DNA of 64,000 bases, from contig JASANZ010002262.1 of assembly GCA_030849805.1 (NCBI GenBank), positions 62,001-126,000 of the forward strand. The letters run 5' to 3'. The position numbers were made by a program, and so were the translations under genes. Positions 1 to 10,652 of the stretch are shown piece after piece (positions within the stretch are counted from its first letter, which is position 1; each line of letters starts with the position of its first letter). Source of the stretch: Sergeia podlipaevii. Lineage: Eukaryota; Euglenozoa; Kinetoplastea; Trypanosomatida; Trypanosomatidae. The notes under the pieces are model-generated. The model saw nothing but the letters and a program-made list of their open reading frames with translations, ran no database searches and was not told the origin of the DNA.

Positions 1-605
1 TAAGTAGACACAAAAAAAAAATAGATATATATGGTAATGGTAATAATAATAATAATAATAATAGAATAGGCTATCAAAAAAAAGAGGAGGAGAAAAGGGA
101 TGGAGCGCCGTGATACACAAATGTGTATGTTCCGCAATAAAACTAGTTACGCTCGCTCATTACACGCCACCCTCATATTCTCGCTCTCACACATTCTCGG
201 ATGTTCTCTCCAGACAGCTAAAACATGTACAACATTATCAAAAAAAAAAAAAAGAGGAGGTGGAAAGAGCACACCGTGGTGGCTTCGCAGTCTTCCCCCA
301 GTCCGGACAGACACACATCCACACTCAACTATTAATGGTCATTTCCTTATGAAAGGCCAGCAAAGGCCAACGAACAGAAGTAAGTAAACATTCGCCCTCC
401 TCCTCCTCCCCTCTTTTGCATTCCAAGCGAGTCAGCAGAAAAGAGAAAAAGATGGCACACCGCGTTTAAGGACAGCTCTTTGCCCCCCTCCCCCTCTCCT
501 TGAACTTCGCAGCTCAACCTCGCATCTTTCGTTTTCCTTCTTATTCATTTCCTTTCTTTCTGCCAGCATCTTCTCACTCTTTCCCTCTTCCCGTTCAGGA
601 AACGT
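1..605. other. Intergenic/3' flank, no gene seen
   Basis: AT-rich DNA with A- and ATA-type repeats at the far left. It lies downstream of the minus-strand TPR/J-protein gene and probably holds its 3' UTR. A plus-strand reading frame at 100-387 has no recognisable domain and runs against the local transcription direction. Confidence 0.6.
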
Positions 606-2138
606 CTACATATGGAACTGAAAGAAACCTCCGCGCTGTCCACGGTTGTTGCCCGTTCTAAATGCGCTGTGGGGCGGCATACCAAACGGTGATCCGCCAA
701 AGCCGCCAAACATGGCGTTCATATACGCCTCCGCCTCGTTGAAGCCCTGTGCACTGCCCTCGCCGCCAACTACATCATTGTCCATCTGGCCAGAGTCATA
801 CAAGCGCTTCTTGTTAGGGTCGGTCAAAACACCGAACGCTTCGCCCACCTCCTTGAACTGTGACTCTGCGTACACCTTCTCCTCCTCGCTAGCATTGGCC
901 CACTTATCTGGGTGCCACTGCAAGCACGCCTTCTTATACGCGCGCTTGATCTCATTCTCATTAGATTCCTTCTCACGCAGGCCGAGGATCTTATAGTAGT
1001 CCTTGCGCTTGGCACGCTTGGTTCGCGTCTTCAACTGGCGTAGCTCAGACTCGAAGGACGACTCCTTTTCCGCCGCGGACTGCATGTCACGCATAGCATC
1101 GTCAAAGTTCTCAAGGCTCTCTTGAATGCGGCTGCGACGAGCGTACATCTTTGCAGTGTCCCCGCCGTTGTTGATGGCAAAGTCGCAGTCCAGTAACGCT
1201 CCTTTATAGTCCTTGAGATCCATCTTGGCAGCGGCACGGTTGCCGCGGATAGTCGCGTTCATGCGCTTGTTTGTTGGGTCGAGGTCAACCGCAGCTGAGT
1301 ATTCATCTACCGCCTCGCGAGAACGTTTCTGCTTAAAAGCTGCATTTCCATTCTCCTTACGAGTCTCCACATTGCGTATCAGCTTGAGCAGTACGCGCAC
1401 CTTGTCGTTGTCGGGATCCATGCCCAGTGTCTGGCGAAGAATGTTCTGCGCGGACTTGAAGCCATCCTGCCCTCGATAGTACAGAGCGAGCGCGCGAAGG
1501 TAAAGGTAGTGCGAATCGTTGCTGTGGGAGTACGCGAAGGGAGTTAGCTTATTAATCGCCGCGTCGGGGTCCTCCGCGGCCTGAGCCTCAGCGCACGCAA
1601 ACGCAACACGAGCGCAGTCCGGGAATTCACGCATTGGGCCGCCTAGCACACGTATCACATCAGACATCCTCTTCTCCTGCAGGAGTGTATCGGCAGTTTG
1701 CATCGCTCTCGCCGTCCTGTCCGCACTCGCCACCAACTCAGTTAGGTGCTTGATATCCTGCGGAGAACCCTTCGAGGAGGTCACTAGAGCCAGTCCTTTC
1801 TGGATGGCTGACACCGCTTCCGTGAAGCGTCCTAGACTGCACAGCGCAGTGTGCAGGCGTGAGTAGGCCTTGGCAAAAGTGCCGTCTAACTCAATGGCCT
1901 TGGCGGCATCTGCCGCAGCCTCTGCGAAGCTCTTCTTGCGAAGGTACGCGGCACTACGATTGGAGTACAGCACCGGCTCCGTAGGGTTAGCGGCGATGGC
2001 GTCACTGTAGTGTTTGACGGCTGTCTCAAGAAGATTATCCTTGAAGGCCTGGTTGCCCAAGTCCTTCAGCTTTTCCCAATCCACGGCATTCAGCGCATCA
2101 GGAGCGGGAGCCACCTCAGCTCCAGACGCAGTAGACAT
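606..2138 (-). CDS. TPR-repeat J-domain co-chaperone (DNAJC7/DNAJC3-like)
   Basis: This 510-residue protein would recruit and stimulate Hsp70 through its J domain while its TPRs hold chaperones or clients. The N-terminal part (about 20-125) is a TPR block starting WEKLKDLGNQAF. A second TPR block lies at about 255-370, with NGNAAFKQKRSREAVDEYS at its head. The J domain covers about 378-450 with the HPD motif at 409-411, so the Hsp70-activating tripeptide is intact. A Gly/Phe-rich tail with FGGFGGSPFG follows. No signal peptide or membrane segment is apparent, so a cytosolic location is likely. The start is the ATG at 2138. The TPR-then-J order matches DNAJC7 (TPR2) and annotated trypanosomatid TPR/DnaJ chaperones. 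It is the most downstream gene of the minus-strand cluster visible here. Confidence 0.9.
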   Translation of the reverse strand: MSTASGAEVAPAPDALNAVDWEKLKDLGNQAFKDNLLETAVKHYSDAIAANPTEPVLYSNRSAAYLRKKSFAEAAADAAKAIELDGTFAKAYSRLHTALCSLGRFTEAVSAIQKGLALVTSSKGSPQDIKHLTELVASADRTARAMQTADTLLQEKRMSDVIRVLGGPMREFPDCARVAFACAEAQAAEDPDAAINKLTPFAYSHSNDSHYLYLRALALYYRGQDGFKSAQNILRQTLGMDPDNDKVRVLLKLIRNVETRKENGNAAFKQKRSREAVDEYSAAVDLDPTNKRMNATIRGNRAAAKMDLKDYKGALLDCDFAINNGGDTAKMYARRSRIQESLENFDDAMRDMQSAAEKESSFESELRQLKTRTKRAKRKDYYKILGLREKESNENEIKRAYKKACLQWHPDKWANASEEEKVYAESQFKEVGEAFGVLTDPNKKRLYDSGQMDNDVVGGEGSAQGFNEAEAYMNAMFGGFGGSPFGMPPHSAFRTGNNRGQRGGFFQFHM

Positions 2139-4474
2139 TTTCGCTTGTTTCCAAATATTAACTCCCTTTTTCTTGTATGATATTTTTCCCTCTCCGCTTA
2201 TCTCTCCCTAAATAAAATGTATACACCACAGCTGTGTATGCGAAGACGTGGCGTCTCGAAAAAAAAAAAAAGTGTGGAAAGAAGAGAAGAAAAAAAAGGA
2301 CCCCAACAAACACTGCAACTTTCAGCACACCCCAATTAATTTATATATCAAAAACTGTTTAATCGATACTGAAATGTATTTGCGTGTTGTAAAGAGATAA
2401 TATATATATGTATAAGCACTGAGAAAAAAAAGCCACAATAACAATGGAAGCAGCAAAAGAAAAAAAAAAAAGAGATGACCTAAGAAATGCTGCACTGCCA
2501 CAAATTGTAACAGAAAAAACAAGAACCTCCTCAACCAACAAAAAAAAAAAAAAAGAATTTAAAGGCAGAATTAGACTTAATAAGAAGAAGAATAATTATA
2601 AATAATATTATTAGGTAGCGCCAGACACTTCAATCCACTTGCAAGCAGACGTAGAGAAGAAAACGCGTGGCTTTCCTATATATGTGCCGGTTCTATGTGT
2701 ATACGGGCACCTATATCCTCTTTTATGCAACTCTAAGTATGCATGTAAACGTATCGTCATAAATGTAAATTGCAATAAAAAATAAAAATGGAATCACGGA
2801 AAAAAAAAGGATCAAGTACGCGACAGAAAAAAAAAAGAAGATACACGATGTTCTGCACGCGCAGAAAAAAAAAAAAACGCAATGCATGGGTTGAATAAAG
2901 AGAATGTTGTTGTTGTTGTTGTTGTTGATTTCACTAATTATCTTTTTTTTATTTTTTATTTTTTTTATCATTGTTATTTTGTGTGCATGTGTGTATCATA
3001 TTCAATGATATATGTGTGGATGTGAACACGCGCAAAAAAAAAAAGGAAGGAATTGCAAAAGGATAAGCCCTGCAGTAGACGAGTGCAACTGTGGTATGGC
3101 CCGCTCTCTTCCTTGTCTAAAGCTCACGCTCACATAACGTGTCCCTCGGCCGACGCCTTATACATGTACGCCCTCTTTAGTTCTTTCTCTATTTTTCTTC
3201 ATTTTTTTTTTCACTTATTCTTTTCCTCTATTTTTCCTTTCCTTTCATCTTTATTGAAGCTGTCTGGCATGGCTAGCTTCAAATGATCCAGTCGTGTGCC
3301 GCTCTTTGGCCGCACTAAACTGTTCTCCCCCGAACGCACTCGCTGCACACATCGTTGATGTGTTTCTTGCTAATTTCTACTCCGTGGGTTGTCAATAAAC
3401 CTACCACAACTTCAATCTTCATTGAAATTGAGTACGCAGTAGTAGTGACAACAATCCTAGCGCCGGCCATGTGAAAATAAAAAAAACAAATACATATACA
3501 GATATTTTAAATAATATAAACAAAAATCAACATCACGTACCCTCAATAAAAGAAATATAAAGAGAAAAAAATAGCACATTTTATATATACTGTCCGACTC
3601 GTTCTTCGTTTATAAATCAAAAAAAAAAAAAAAAGCAACGAATACAAAAGAAAGCTATGTAAATGCAATTGTCAAAATACGTAACAGTGAAAGGAGGGAA
3701 GGGGGGGAGGAGAGAAACACTACCAGGCTTTGATATCATCAGATTGTGTAACAAAAGATCACCTAAGCATCCCCAGTTCGCACATATATATATACGTATA
3801 TACATATATATATGGCCAAGTCACCGTTGCATGAATGTGGTGCAAGAGTGAAAAGAAGAAAGCAGCATAAAAAAATATTTATATATATAAAGAGTGGCAT
3901 GTATCGATCACGGTGAACAGAGTTAAAAACGCTGTTACATAAGTACACACAGAAAATAATAATAATAATAATACGCAGATGTGGATGCATAAACGATTCC
4001 AGGAAAAGACACTATCTGGTGATGCTTCTCTAAAGCCTCGTTTCAGCGATGCACTCGTTTTTCATTTTCCTCTTCTTGAAAATGCCTTCGGGGATTCACA
4101 AAAAAAAAAGAGAAAAAAAATGATAAATGAGACAGAGATCATCTAAGTGACGTGGATGTTTGAATACATATGTAGCAAGAGAAAAAAAAAAAGGAGGAGT
4201 GAGGATAACGGCAAAAAAGAAAAAAAATTAGAGTATTAGGCAGTACCGCGCAAATAAAAGAGAACAAAAAAAAAAACACGACAGCGAAACACACCATTCA
4301 AAATTTTATCTTTAAGCGAGAGCAATACATAGCAAACCAACTCCGTGCTGTGGTGGAAAGAAAAAAAAAAACGCACCGAAACACCAAACCAGCGGTTCAA
4401 GAGAAGAAAAAAAAAGGTTGAACGGCAGATAGTGCACACACACACACACACAGTGAAACCACCACCCTCCCATC
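2139..4474. other. Intergenic region, 2.3 kb, no CDS
   Basis: Dominated by poly-A/poly-T runs, a (GTT)7 repeat at 2906-2926 and AT-rich spacer. On the minus strand the A-runs are T-tracts suitable for trans-splicing of the J-protein gene. A more complex segment at about 3250-3475 carries three perfect short hairpins and is listed separately. No ORF here has a recognisable domain. Confidence 0.6.
3254..3426. other. Cluster of three short inverted repeats
   Basis: Three perfect hairpins sit in a segment of ordinary composition inside otherwise homopolymer-rich spacer. Stem TTGAAGCT/AGCTTCAA is at 3254-3261 and 3275-3282. Stem ACACATC/GATGTGT is at 3347-3353 and 3357-3363 with a 3-nt loop. Stem TTCAAT/ATTGAA is at 3411-3416 and 3421-3426 with loop CTTC. 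This could be a small structured RNA, a UTR element or chance. Confidence 0.3.
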
Positions 4475-6844
4475 TTACGCTGTGGCAGTTGACTCAGAAA
4501 AAGGGACCATATCATGAATCATATCCTTTCGCGCTCGCACCACGAGGTCCCTGCAGCAATCATTGACGGCAAAGGAGATACCAAATGTAAAGCTGCTCAG
4601 TGTCCATGAAAAGGGCATCTTGCAGTAGAGTGCCTTGAAAAATCCAGGCTTTAGGAAGAGCGACTTGCGAGGATTGCACATGCTTGCATAAACCACCCGT
4701 TCCGCCTGACGGTTTCGCTTGGCAACGCTGAGCGGATAGGTGATGGTTTGGCCAGCAATGCCAGCTGCCATCCCAGCGAGCATGCGGGTGGCAAACGTGT
4801 GGCACTCAAATCTTTCCTTCAGATATTCGTAAGAAGCAAAACCGATGCCAGCAAGAATGCCGACGCCCATCATGGCGAGGTAGCATCCTTCCCATAGAGA
4901 GGCAATACCATTGCGGCGGGCCATAGCACGCAGAAGCCACCAGTACGAGGAGAAGCGCGACGGATCGGCCGAGGCGGCAGTGCGAGTACGGACGAGATCT
5001 AGCGGATAAACAAGGAAGGTGCCGAGTGAGGCGGCTGCGGCGCCGGCAACAAAGTTGGTCGTCAAAGTCGGCTTGTGTGAGTACAAGAGACGCTCTGCGT
5101 ATGTCTGAAACACATCGAAGAAGCTGTACGTGAGCGCGCCATAAGGCACGACCCGCAGCATCGTGACGCCGCCTGACGACCATAAATTTGGGTTCTTGCG
5201 AAGCATACTGTGAAGGTGGGCAAGCCCTTTCTTGTTTCCCTTTTCCTTGTCCGCGATGCCGAGCTGGTACATGATCTTCAGTTTGTCAAAAGGGAGAACG
5301 AGAAACTTGGCAATGCAGGCAGCAACGCCACCACAGACAATGGCGTCAGGAAGGGTAATGATGTTCTCACGATGCGAGTAGCGTGCGGCTGTTTCGTGGT
5401 AATTGCGCGTCCGCCGCTTCGCCAGGTCATTCACGGTGAAGCTAGTCGCGGTAGCAATTGGTCCTTTAATCCAATTCATTGCCAGACCCTTGTAAAGACC
5501 TTGGCGCAGCCCTTCCTCCTTAAGGATGGTCGAAAGTGCGTGGCACACGCCGCGGTAGCGCTGCGGTGTTACCTGCATGCGACGTCGCACAATATCCAGG
5601 GGATAGGTGGCTGACTGCGCAACGAGGCCAGAAAAGCCACCCGCCATCACACGCATGTACGTTGGAATATCACGATCACTCCCTAGATGATCATACTTGA
5701 CAATGTAGTACTTGAGCGTCTCGAAGCACGCAAAGCTACACCCTGCATAGGGCATGATACCCACTAAAGTGGGAAATAGCCCCGCATAGAGGGAACGCAA
5801 GCCATTTTGGGAAGTAGCGTCGCGGAAAGCCGCGCTATAACTGGGGAAGCGTGCCTTGGCAGACGTGCTGTGTGCGGCGAATCGAGCACGCATGAGATCC
5901 AGAGGGTATGTGCAGGTGGTCGATGTCGCGCCGGCAAGAGCGCCAGAGAGAAAACGTATCGTCACGGCGCGTCCCTCGTCCACAGAGCCATCTTCCTTTC
6001 TTTTGGCAAGCAGAGAAAAGCTACGGTGGTAGTAGTCAAATGAAACGTACGTAATGGCGGCATATGGCACCACACGCAGCATCGTCGCACCATTTCCAAT
6101 CCACAGCCCTGTAATGCCAAACTCCCGCACGGTTTGCGTCCCAAGATTAAACGCTTGTCTCAGGGTAAAATGCTTTGTGGAATCCACTTGAAAAATAATT
6201 TTTACCCTATCCGCTGGAGCAATCACCGTCTTGCTCACAGCCCCGGCAATGCCACCAGCGGCAAAGCTCTCCACAAATCGTATCACACCCTGCGTAAATG
6301 AGTACTTCTGCTTCGTCTTCTTGCCGTCCTCTGCGTCATACCCGTGTTCTACCGTCATGACGATGTAGTCGCCCGTACGGTCAAAGTCCACCATCTGCTC
6401 TCCAAGCGAAGAAAACCGCTTGCGATTATTGTGACAGAAGAGCGTCCACTGCCTCTCTGTCAATCCACCAACACCGTCCTCGTCGTAGGCCTGAATAAGA
6501 GTGCGTAGCTCGTCCTCCGAGGCATTGCTGAGGGACGATATCCTCTTCAGTATAACCTCTGTTGGTACAAACTTTACCTGCGCCGCCGATGCTGGTGAAG
6601 AGGCACCGGTGGCGTCAAATGATGACAGTGGCTCTGATGTACCTTTGTTTGCTACTCCGCCCGTCTTACCATTACCTGATGGGGGTGAAGACTCTGCTTC
6701 CATGTTACTACTATCATTACTATTGCCACTGAGGCCTATTCGAGATGATAAGAACCAAATTGGAGAGCCCAGATATGCTGCTCTTTTTTGATTTTTACTG
6801 CACCCGCTACTACCATCCTGAAGTTCTAAAAGTTTGCTACTCAT
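4475..6844 (-). CDS. Tandem double mitochondrial carrier (SLC25) protein, six carrier repeats
   Basis: Mitochondrial carriers are about 300 residues with three repeats. This 789-residue protein has six. From the ATG at 6844, the signature motifs are PADRVK (about 210), PLDLMR (314), PLDIVR (415), PFDKLK (518), PLDLVR (614) and PLSVAK (704), each in a repeat of two predicted membrane helices, giving about twelve helices. Repeats 1-3 (about 185-480) resemble the CoA/adenine-nucleotide carrier branch (SLC25A42/A16-like), including SKTVIAPADRVK. Repeats 4-6 (about 498-770) form a second full carrier, with RVVPYG in repeat 4 echoing RVVPYA in repeat 1. A Ser-rich leader (1-90) and a degenerate EF-hand-like segment DEDGVGGLTERQ (about 121-132) precede carrier 1. 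The last signature has Ser in place of the acidic residue, and repeat 6 is the most diverged. A TTG one codon upstream extends the frame, but 6844 is the first ATG. The substrate is unknown. It is probably in the inner mitochondrial membrane, although glycosomal carriers exist. Confidence 0.88.
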   Translation of the reverse strand: MSSKLLELQDGSSGCSKNQKRAAYLGSPIWFLSSRIGLSGNSNDSSNMEAESSPPSGNGKTGGVANKGTSEPLSSFDATGASSPASAAQVKFVPTEVILKRISSLSNASEDELRTLIQAYDEDGVGGLTERQWTLFCHNNRKRFSSLGEQMVDFDRTGDYIVMTVEHGYDAEDGKKTKQKYSFTQGVIRFVESFAAGGIAGAVSKTVIAPADRVKIIFQVDSTKHFTLRQAFNLGTQTVREFGITGLWIGNGATMLRVVPYAAITYVSFDYYHRSFSLLAKRKEDGSVDEGRAVTIRFLSGALAGATSTTCTYPLDLMRARFAAHSTSAKARFPSYSAAFRDATSQNGLRSLYAGLFPTLVGIMPYAGCSFACFETLKYYIVKYDHLGSDRDIPTYMRVMAGGFSGLVAQSATYPLDIVRRRMQVTPQRYRGVCHALSTILKEEGLRQGLYKGLAMNWIKGPIATATSFTVNDLAKRRTRNYHETAARYSHRENIITLPDAIVCGGVAACIAKFLVLPFDKLKIMYQLGIADKEKGNKKGLAHLHSMLRKNPNLWSSGGVTMLRVVPYGALTYSFFDVFQTYAERLLYSHKPTLTTNFVAGAAAASLGTFLVYPLDLVRTRTAASADPSRFSSYWWLLRAMARRNGIASLWEGCYLAMMGVGILAGIGFASYEYLKERFECHTFATRMLAGMAAGIAGQTITYPLSVAKRNRQAERVVYASMCNPRKSLFLKPGFFKALYCKMPFSWTLSSFTFGISFAVNDCCRDLVVRARKDMIHDMVPFSESTATA

Positions 6845-7716
6845 CACAAGTACACCTCGATTATCTAGTTCGATCTTAAGTTACTTCGTGATACACTACG
6901 TTCTCTCTCCCCCTCTCAAAGCGCACTCTCGCACAGACAAAAAAAAAAAATATCCTCTGGATACTCAATTAGAAAAAAATGGTAAAGGGGGGAACACAAA
7001 CGTTCAAAAACAGCTACGTGTTTAAAGAGACCAGGAAAAGGGAAAAAAACACGCGCTCAGAAGCAGCAACGCCTCAAGCGGAGGATGTGTTTGTTTGAAT
7101 GTATGGTCAGTGACAGTATTGCGCCTGTGACAAACTTGGGGAAATGAACCGTGCACCCACTGCAATTGTGAGTCTACCAGGAAAAGAAATCTCTTTAAAG
7201 CTTCCCTTCTAGCAAAAATTAAAACGGTGCCGCTTCTCTACTAGCCAACTGTCTACTTGTTAGGAAGGGGGTTGTACGAGACAAACCTCAAGAGCGAAAA
7301 AAAAAAGCGGTTGTTTGTGTAAATGCTTTTATATAATTGTTGGAATAATACTACTTGAACACTTTGATCAGCAAAAAAAAAAAAAAAGATGAATAAAGTA
7401 AAAACAAATGAGTTTTTCACAAATAATAATTGTAGCGCTAGAAATGGTACATCTTAACCCCCAATATATATATATGAGTCATTTTTTACAGGCTGTAAGA
7501 CCTCTACGAAAAAAAATGGGAGTGAATCAAGTAAGTAGCAATAGCTATGTATTTTTCTTCGATGCTATTGAGATTGTGCAAAAAGGCAACTCGCGTTCTC
7601 TTACATGATGGTGCATTGAAGTTCAAACATCAATTGTACAAAAAAAAAAAGCAACATAACATTCCAAAAATTTTTAAAAAAAAATGTAAAAAAAAATAGG
7701 CACGTGTGCTTTACAT
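6845..7716. other. Intergenic region, no CDS
   Basis: Contains A-runs (T-tracts on the minus strand, for example near 6940-6950) that could serve trans-splicing of the carrier gene, and AT-rich spacer near 7380-7480. The segment at about 7080-7200 is of mixed composition without an obvious motif. No gene is seen. Confidence 0.55.
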
Positions 7717-9135
7717 TTAAGAAGAAAGTCTATCGTGCCTCTTAATATACATATCGAGCTCAGCACGCAAATCGCCGTACTCATGCTTGTAGTCGCCAAC
7801 ATCCAGTTGATAGAGACGAAGCTGCTCTGTGGCAGTTTCGAGCCGAGAGCGCGTATTTGCCAACTCACGACGAAGCTGCTTTATCTCCGATTGGGTGAGC
7901 CTGTCAGACTCCACAAGTCCCACGTTACTCGTCACGCTCTTTTTCCAGCAATCTTGCATGTTATCAACAAAACTGCGAACCTCTCGTAGTGTTGGCATTT
8001 GCGTCAGCCCAGGCAGAGGAGGCTTCTGAAGTTTCTGAGGAACGTATTCTCGCTTGATCATAACATCTGGCGTAAGGTTTTCAATGCGATCGATCAATTT
8101 AGGATCAATATTCTCATGACTAGCACGTGTGTTAAATGTAACAAAAACACTGCTATTGGCCGCTCTCGGCTGCCCTGGCTGGTCATCAACTTTAGCAAGT
8201 GGCGGGAGGTTCACTTCCTTCGTAACCTTGAAAGGTGACACAATATGCTGTGTAACCGGGTCATAAAAGTTTTCAACAAAATCCAGCTGCGGAACACGCA
8301 ACATCAGTTCACCAATGAAACAAGAAGCCAGGTACAAGAGTGCTTCATCATTCGCATCAAAAGGAAGCATGCCTTGGGCCTTGTTATCCACGTGTATAGT
8401 CGCTATGGCGCGATCACCGTGGCCACCTTGCAACATACGCTGAGAAAAAATTGGAAAAATAAGCACAGATGACGCGACCTGAGTTGAATCGTTAATGCGT
8501 TGGTTCAAAGCAATGCCGCTTGCTAAAACATCCGCGTCCTTCGAGCCCGCACTGCGATGCCTCACAAGTTGTGGGGGGAAAGTGAGCCGTTCGGCCACGT
8601 TAGCGATAGATATAATCTCATCACCTCTACGAACAAAAATATTAGCACTAGACGCTCGAAGCAATTTAGTAACACTCTCAAGCATATTATATAGAGTGCA
8701 TGTGATGACGCGGCCAACCTCCTTTGAGACGTGTACCGAAGAACTGGGCGGGACATCTCTTGGAATTGGCTTGGCCCGCACACTAGAAGGCTTGGTTACT
8801 CTAAAGATAGCTTTATGGTCAGTTGAACTAATTGCGGCTTGATTCTTTGAGCTTGACCCTACATTCAAAACAGAATCCTTTTGCCCATCGTATTTCGCTG
8901 AAGAAAAATCGACTTGCGCCTTTTTAGTGCCTCCCTCATTTCTTCGAGGTACCAAAGGCGAAGGTGAACGCGACATCTTCAGCTGAGTAGAAACACGACG
9001 TAGCCTACCTGTTAATGCCTCCAATTGATCCCGACGAACCTGGCCGTCAGGTGCTTGTTTTGAGAGCGTGTCAATTATATTTACAACCAAATCCAGCTCC
9101 TCCAGTGTTTCAGAAAAAGACACTTCCGCCGGCAT
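7717..9135 (-). CDS. Hypothetical GAF-like domain and coiled-coil protein
   Basis: I do not recognise a named orthologue. The 472-residue protein starts at the ATG at 9135. Residues 1-50 are helical and could form a short coil. About 50-140 is a Ser/Lys-rich linker with SRSPSPLVPRR. About 145-290 reads as a GAF-like fold: a strand-rich stretch (ANIFVRRGDEIISIANV), a region with QRINDSTQVASSVLIFPIF, then RAIATIHVDNKAQGMLPF and a helix DEALLYLASCFIGELM, which is the classic end of a GAF domain. The last 90 residues (EIKQLRRELANTRSRLETA onward) form a coiled coil. No membrane segment is visible. A GAF plus coiled-coil layout fits a cytoskeletal, basal-body or signalling scaffold, but this is inference. 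Third codon positions are A/T-rich compared with genes farther from the strand switch. Confidence 0.75.
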   Translation of the reverse strand: MPAEVSFSETLEELDLVVNIIDTLSKQAPDGQVRRDQLEALTGRLRRVSTQLKMSRSPSPLVPRRNEGGTKKAQVDFSSAKYDGQKDSVLNVGSSSKNQAAISSTDHKAIFRVTKPSSVRAKPIPRDVPPSSSVHVSKEVGRVITCTLYNMLESVTKLLRASSANIFVRRGDEIISIANVAERLTFPPQLVRHRSAGSKDADVLASGIALNQRINDSTQVASSVLIFPIFSQRMLQGGHGDRAIATIHVDNKAQGMLPFDANDEALLYLASCFIGELMLRVPQLDFVENFYDPVTQHIVSPFKVTKEVNLPPLAKVDDQPGQPRAANSSVFVTFNTRASHENIDPKLIDRIENLTPDVMIKREYVPQKLQKPPLPGLTQMPTLREVRSFVDNMQDCWKKSVTSNVGLVESDRLTQSEIKQLRRELANTRSRLETATEQLRLYQLDVGDYKHEYGDLRAELDMYIKRHDRLSS

Positions 9136-9740
9136 TTTTTATGCCTAGCAGTTTTAATAGCTAACAACAAATATGTATAATGCAAAAAAAAAAACTACAT
9201 GAAACCCACGACCAAAATCACGGCAAAACAAAGAGTAAAAAAAATATAAGATAAAAGCACTTTCACAGAAAAATATATATCAAATTTTCAAAGATAAGCA
9301 ATCAGGTATCGGCAAAAAAGCAAGCAAAACACTTTTGAAACAGAATATACTTAAAAGCATAAGATAACAAACATTCCACAAACTAAAAAAAAAAAAAGAT
9401 AATAATAACTACTCTGAAAAAAATGTGTTATATATGAATAGCTCCCGTACAGTAAGAGCGGCGTACAACAGACACAGTTGATCCAGTAAAAAAAAAAAAA
9501 AAAAAATCACGCAGATAAAAAATATACAAATAAAAACAAACATGTATTAGAAACATGTCCGCTGCCTTGTGATTGCATGAACACAAAAACATAGTAGTTT
9601 CATTTTCACAAATAGTACTCTCAAACATACAACTCACCACCACTACAATCGACTCCATATAAGTGTATAAATAATGGCACAATAAAAAAAGTAATAGTAT
9701 CGATACAATCAAAGCACATAAACCCACAAAACAAAAACAG
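9136..9740. other. Intergenic region, no CDS
   Basis: AT-rich, with an A18 run near 9488-9506 that forms a T-tract on the coding (minus) strand. No conserved reading frame is seen. It probably holds the 5' leader of the GAF-like gene and the 3' UTR of the PP2C gene. Confidence 0.55.
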
Positions 9741-10652
9741 TCACAATTTCGTCGCTAAATCGTCGATAAAAGGACGCTTGAACTGCACAATAATTATTGT
9801 CATGTTATCAGTTCCCTCACGCACTGTGTTTGTTTGAGCAAGGCACCTATCAAGCACACTTTCACAAACAAGGCTGATATCAATGGGAATAATTTTCCCA
9901 TTTCTATCTTGCTCTCTGTTGTACAGTAAATCCTTCACTAGTTTGCAGCAACTATCGCTAGCAAGGACGTCCCAAATACCATCGCAACCCAAAACAATAA
10001 ATTCATCTTCAGCGTGTGAGTCAAAAATCTTCACGTCTGGAAGCGCAGTAACAGCTTGATCTTTCCATGAAAGTCCCGGATTGCCTTTAAAATCCACATC
10101 ACCCAAAGCGCGACTAACAGCAAGAGCCATATTCACGCGTCCATTTTCAACTTGGCCTCCAGCGCGCACAATGCGTGTTTCTTCCTCTTTATGAAAAGGC
10201 TTGTGATCTTCACTTAACGGGATGGCCTTTCCCCCACGAAAAAGAACCGCACGGCTATCGCCAGCATTGGCGCAAACAATTTTCTTGTCGTTTAGAAGTA
10301 CGCAATTCGCCGCTGTACCGCTAGAAACGTACTTCTTGCATATTTGCTCATCAATGTTTTTAAAGGTTTCTTCAAAAACTGCCTTATAATCGCCCTTGCA
10401 AGTGCTCAGATTTTTAACAAGCTCATCAAACATGTGAGCGCGGCAGTAGCGAGCCGCTTCGTCTGACTGATGTCCATCAAAGACGCCGAAAAAAGCACAC
10501 GATTTATCCCCTCGGATATTGAGCTGAGCTATGTGTGCATCCTCCATGGATTTCCTCCAGCCTTGCATGCTGCAGCATCCCACACGCAAATGACTTGTTT
10601 CAAAGATAGTGGAAAACTTCTGAGTCTCCGGCTTCGCAAGCATGTCACCCAT
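9741..10652 (-). CDS. PP2C-family (PPM) serine/threonine protein phosphatase
   Basis: A metal-dependent phosphatase of 303 residues, the usual size of a catalytic-core-only PP2C. Visible motifs are MEDAH (36-40), FGVFDGH (55-61) with the metal-binding Asp-Gly, an SRAVLFRGGKAIPLSEDHKP segment, SRALGDVDFK, LGCDGIWDVL and the C-terminal DNMTIIIVQF. All principal metal-ligand Asp positions appear intact, so it should be active with Mn/Mg. The start was placed at the ATG at 10652 (MGDMLAKPE) because the upstream in-frame extension begins at a non-ATG codon. There is no signal peptide. MGDMLA has Gly2 but not a good myristoylation context. The gene is AT-rich at third positions like its neighbours near the strand switch. 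The substrate cannot be told from sequence. Confidence 0.93.
   Translation of the reverse strand: MGDMLAKPETQKFSTIFETSHLRVGCCSMQGWRKSMEDAHIAQLNIRGDKSCAFFGVFDGHQSDEAARYCRAHMFDELVKNLSTCKGDYKAVFEETFKNIDEQICKKYVSSGTAANCVLLNDKKIVCANAGDSRAVLFRGGKAIPLSEDHKPFHKEEETRIVRAGGQVENGRVNMALAVSRALGDVDFKGNPGLSWKDQAVTALPDVKIFDSHAEDEFIVLGCDGIWDVLASDSCCKLVKDLLYNREQDRNGKIIPIDISLVCESVLDRCLAQTNTVREGTDNMTIIIVQFKRPFIDDLATKL

Noticed and set aside
100..387. 95-codon plus-strand frame at left edge
   Set aside because: Opposite to local transcription direction, overlaps A-runs, no domain.
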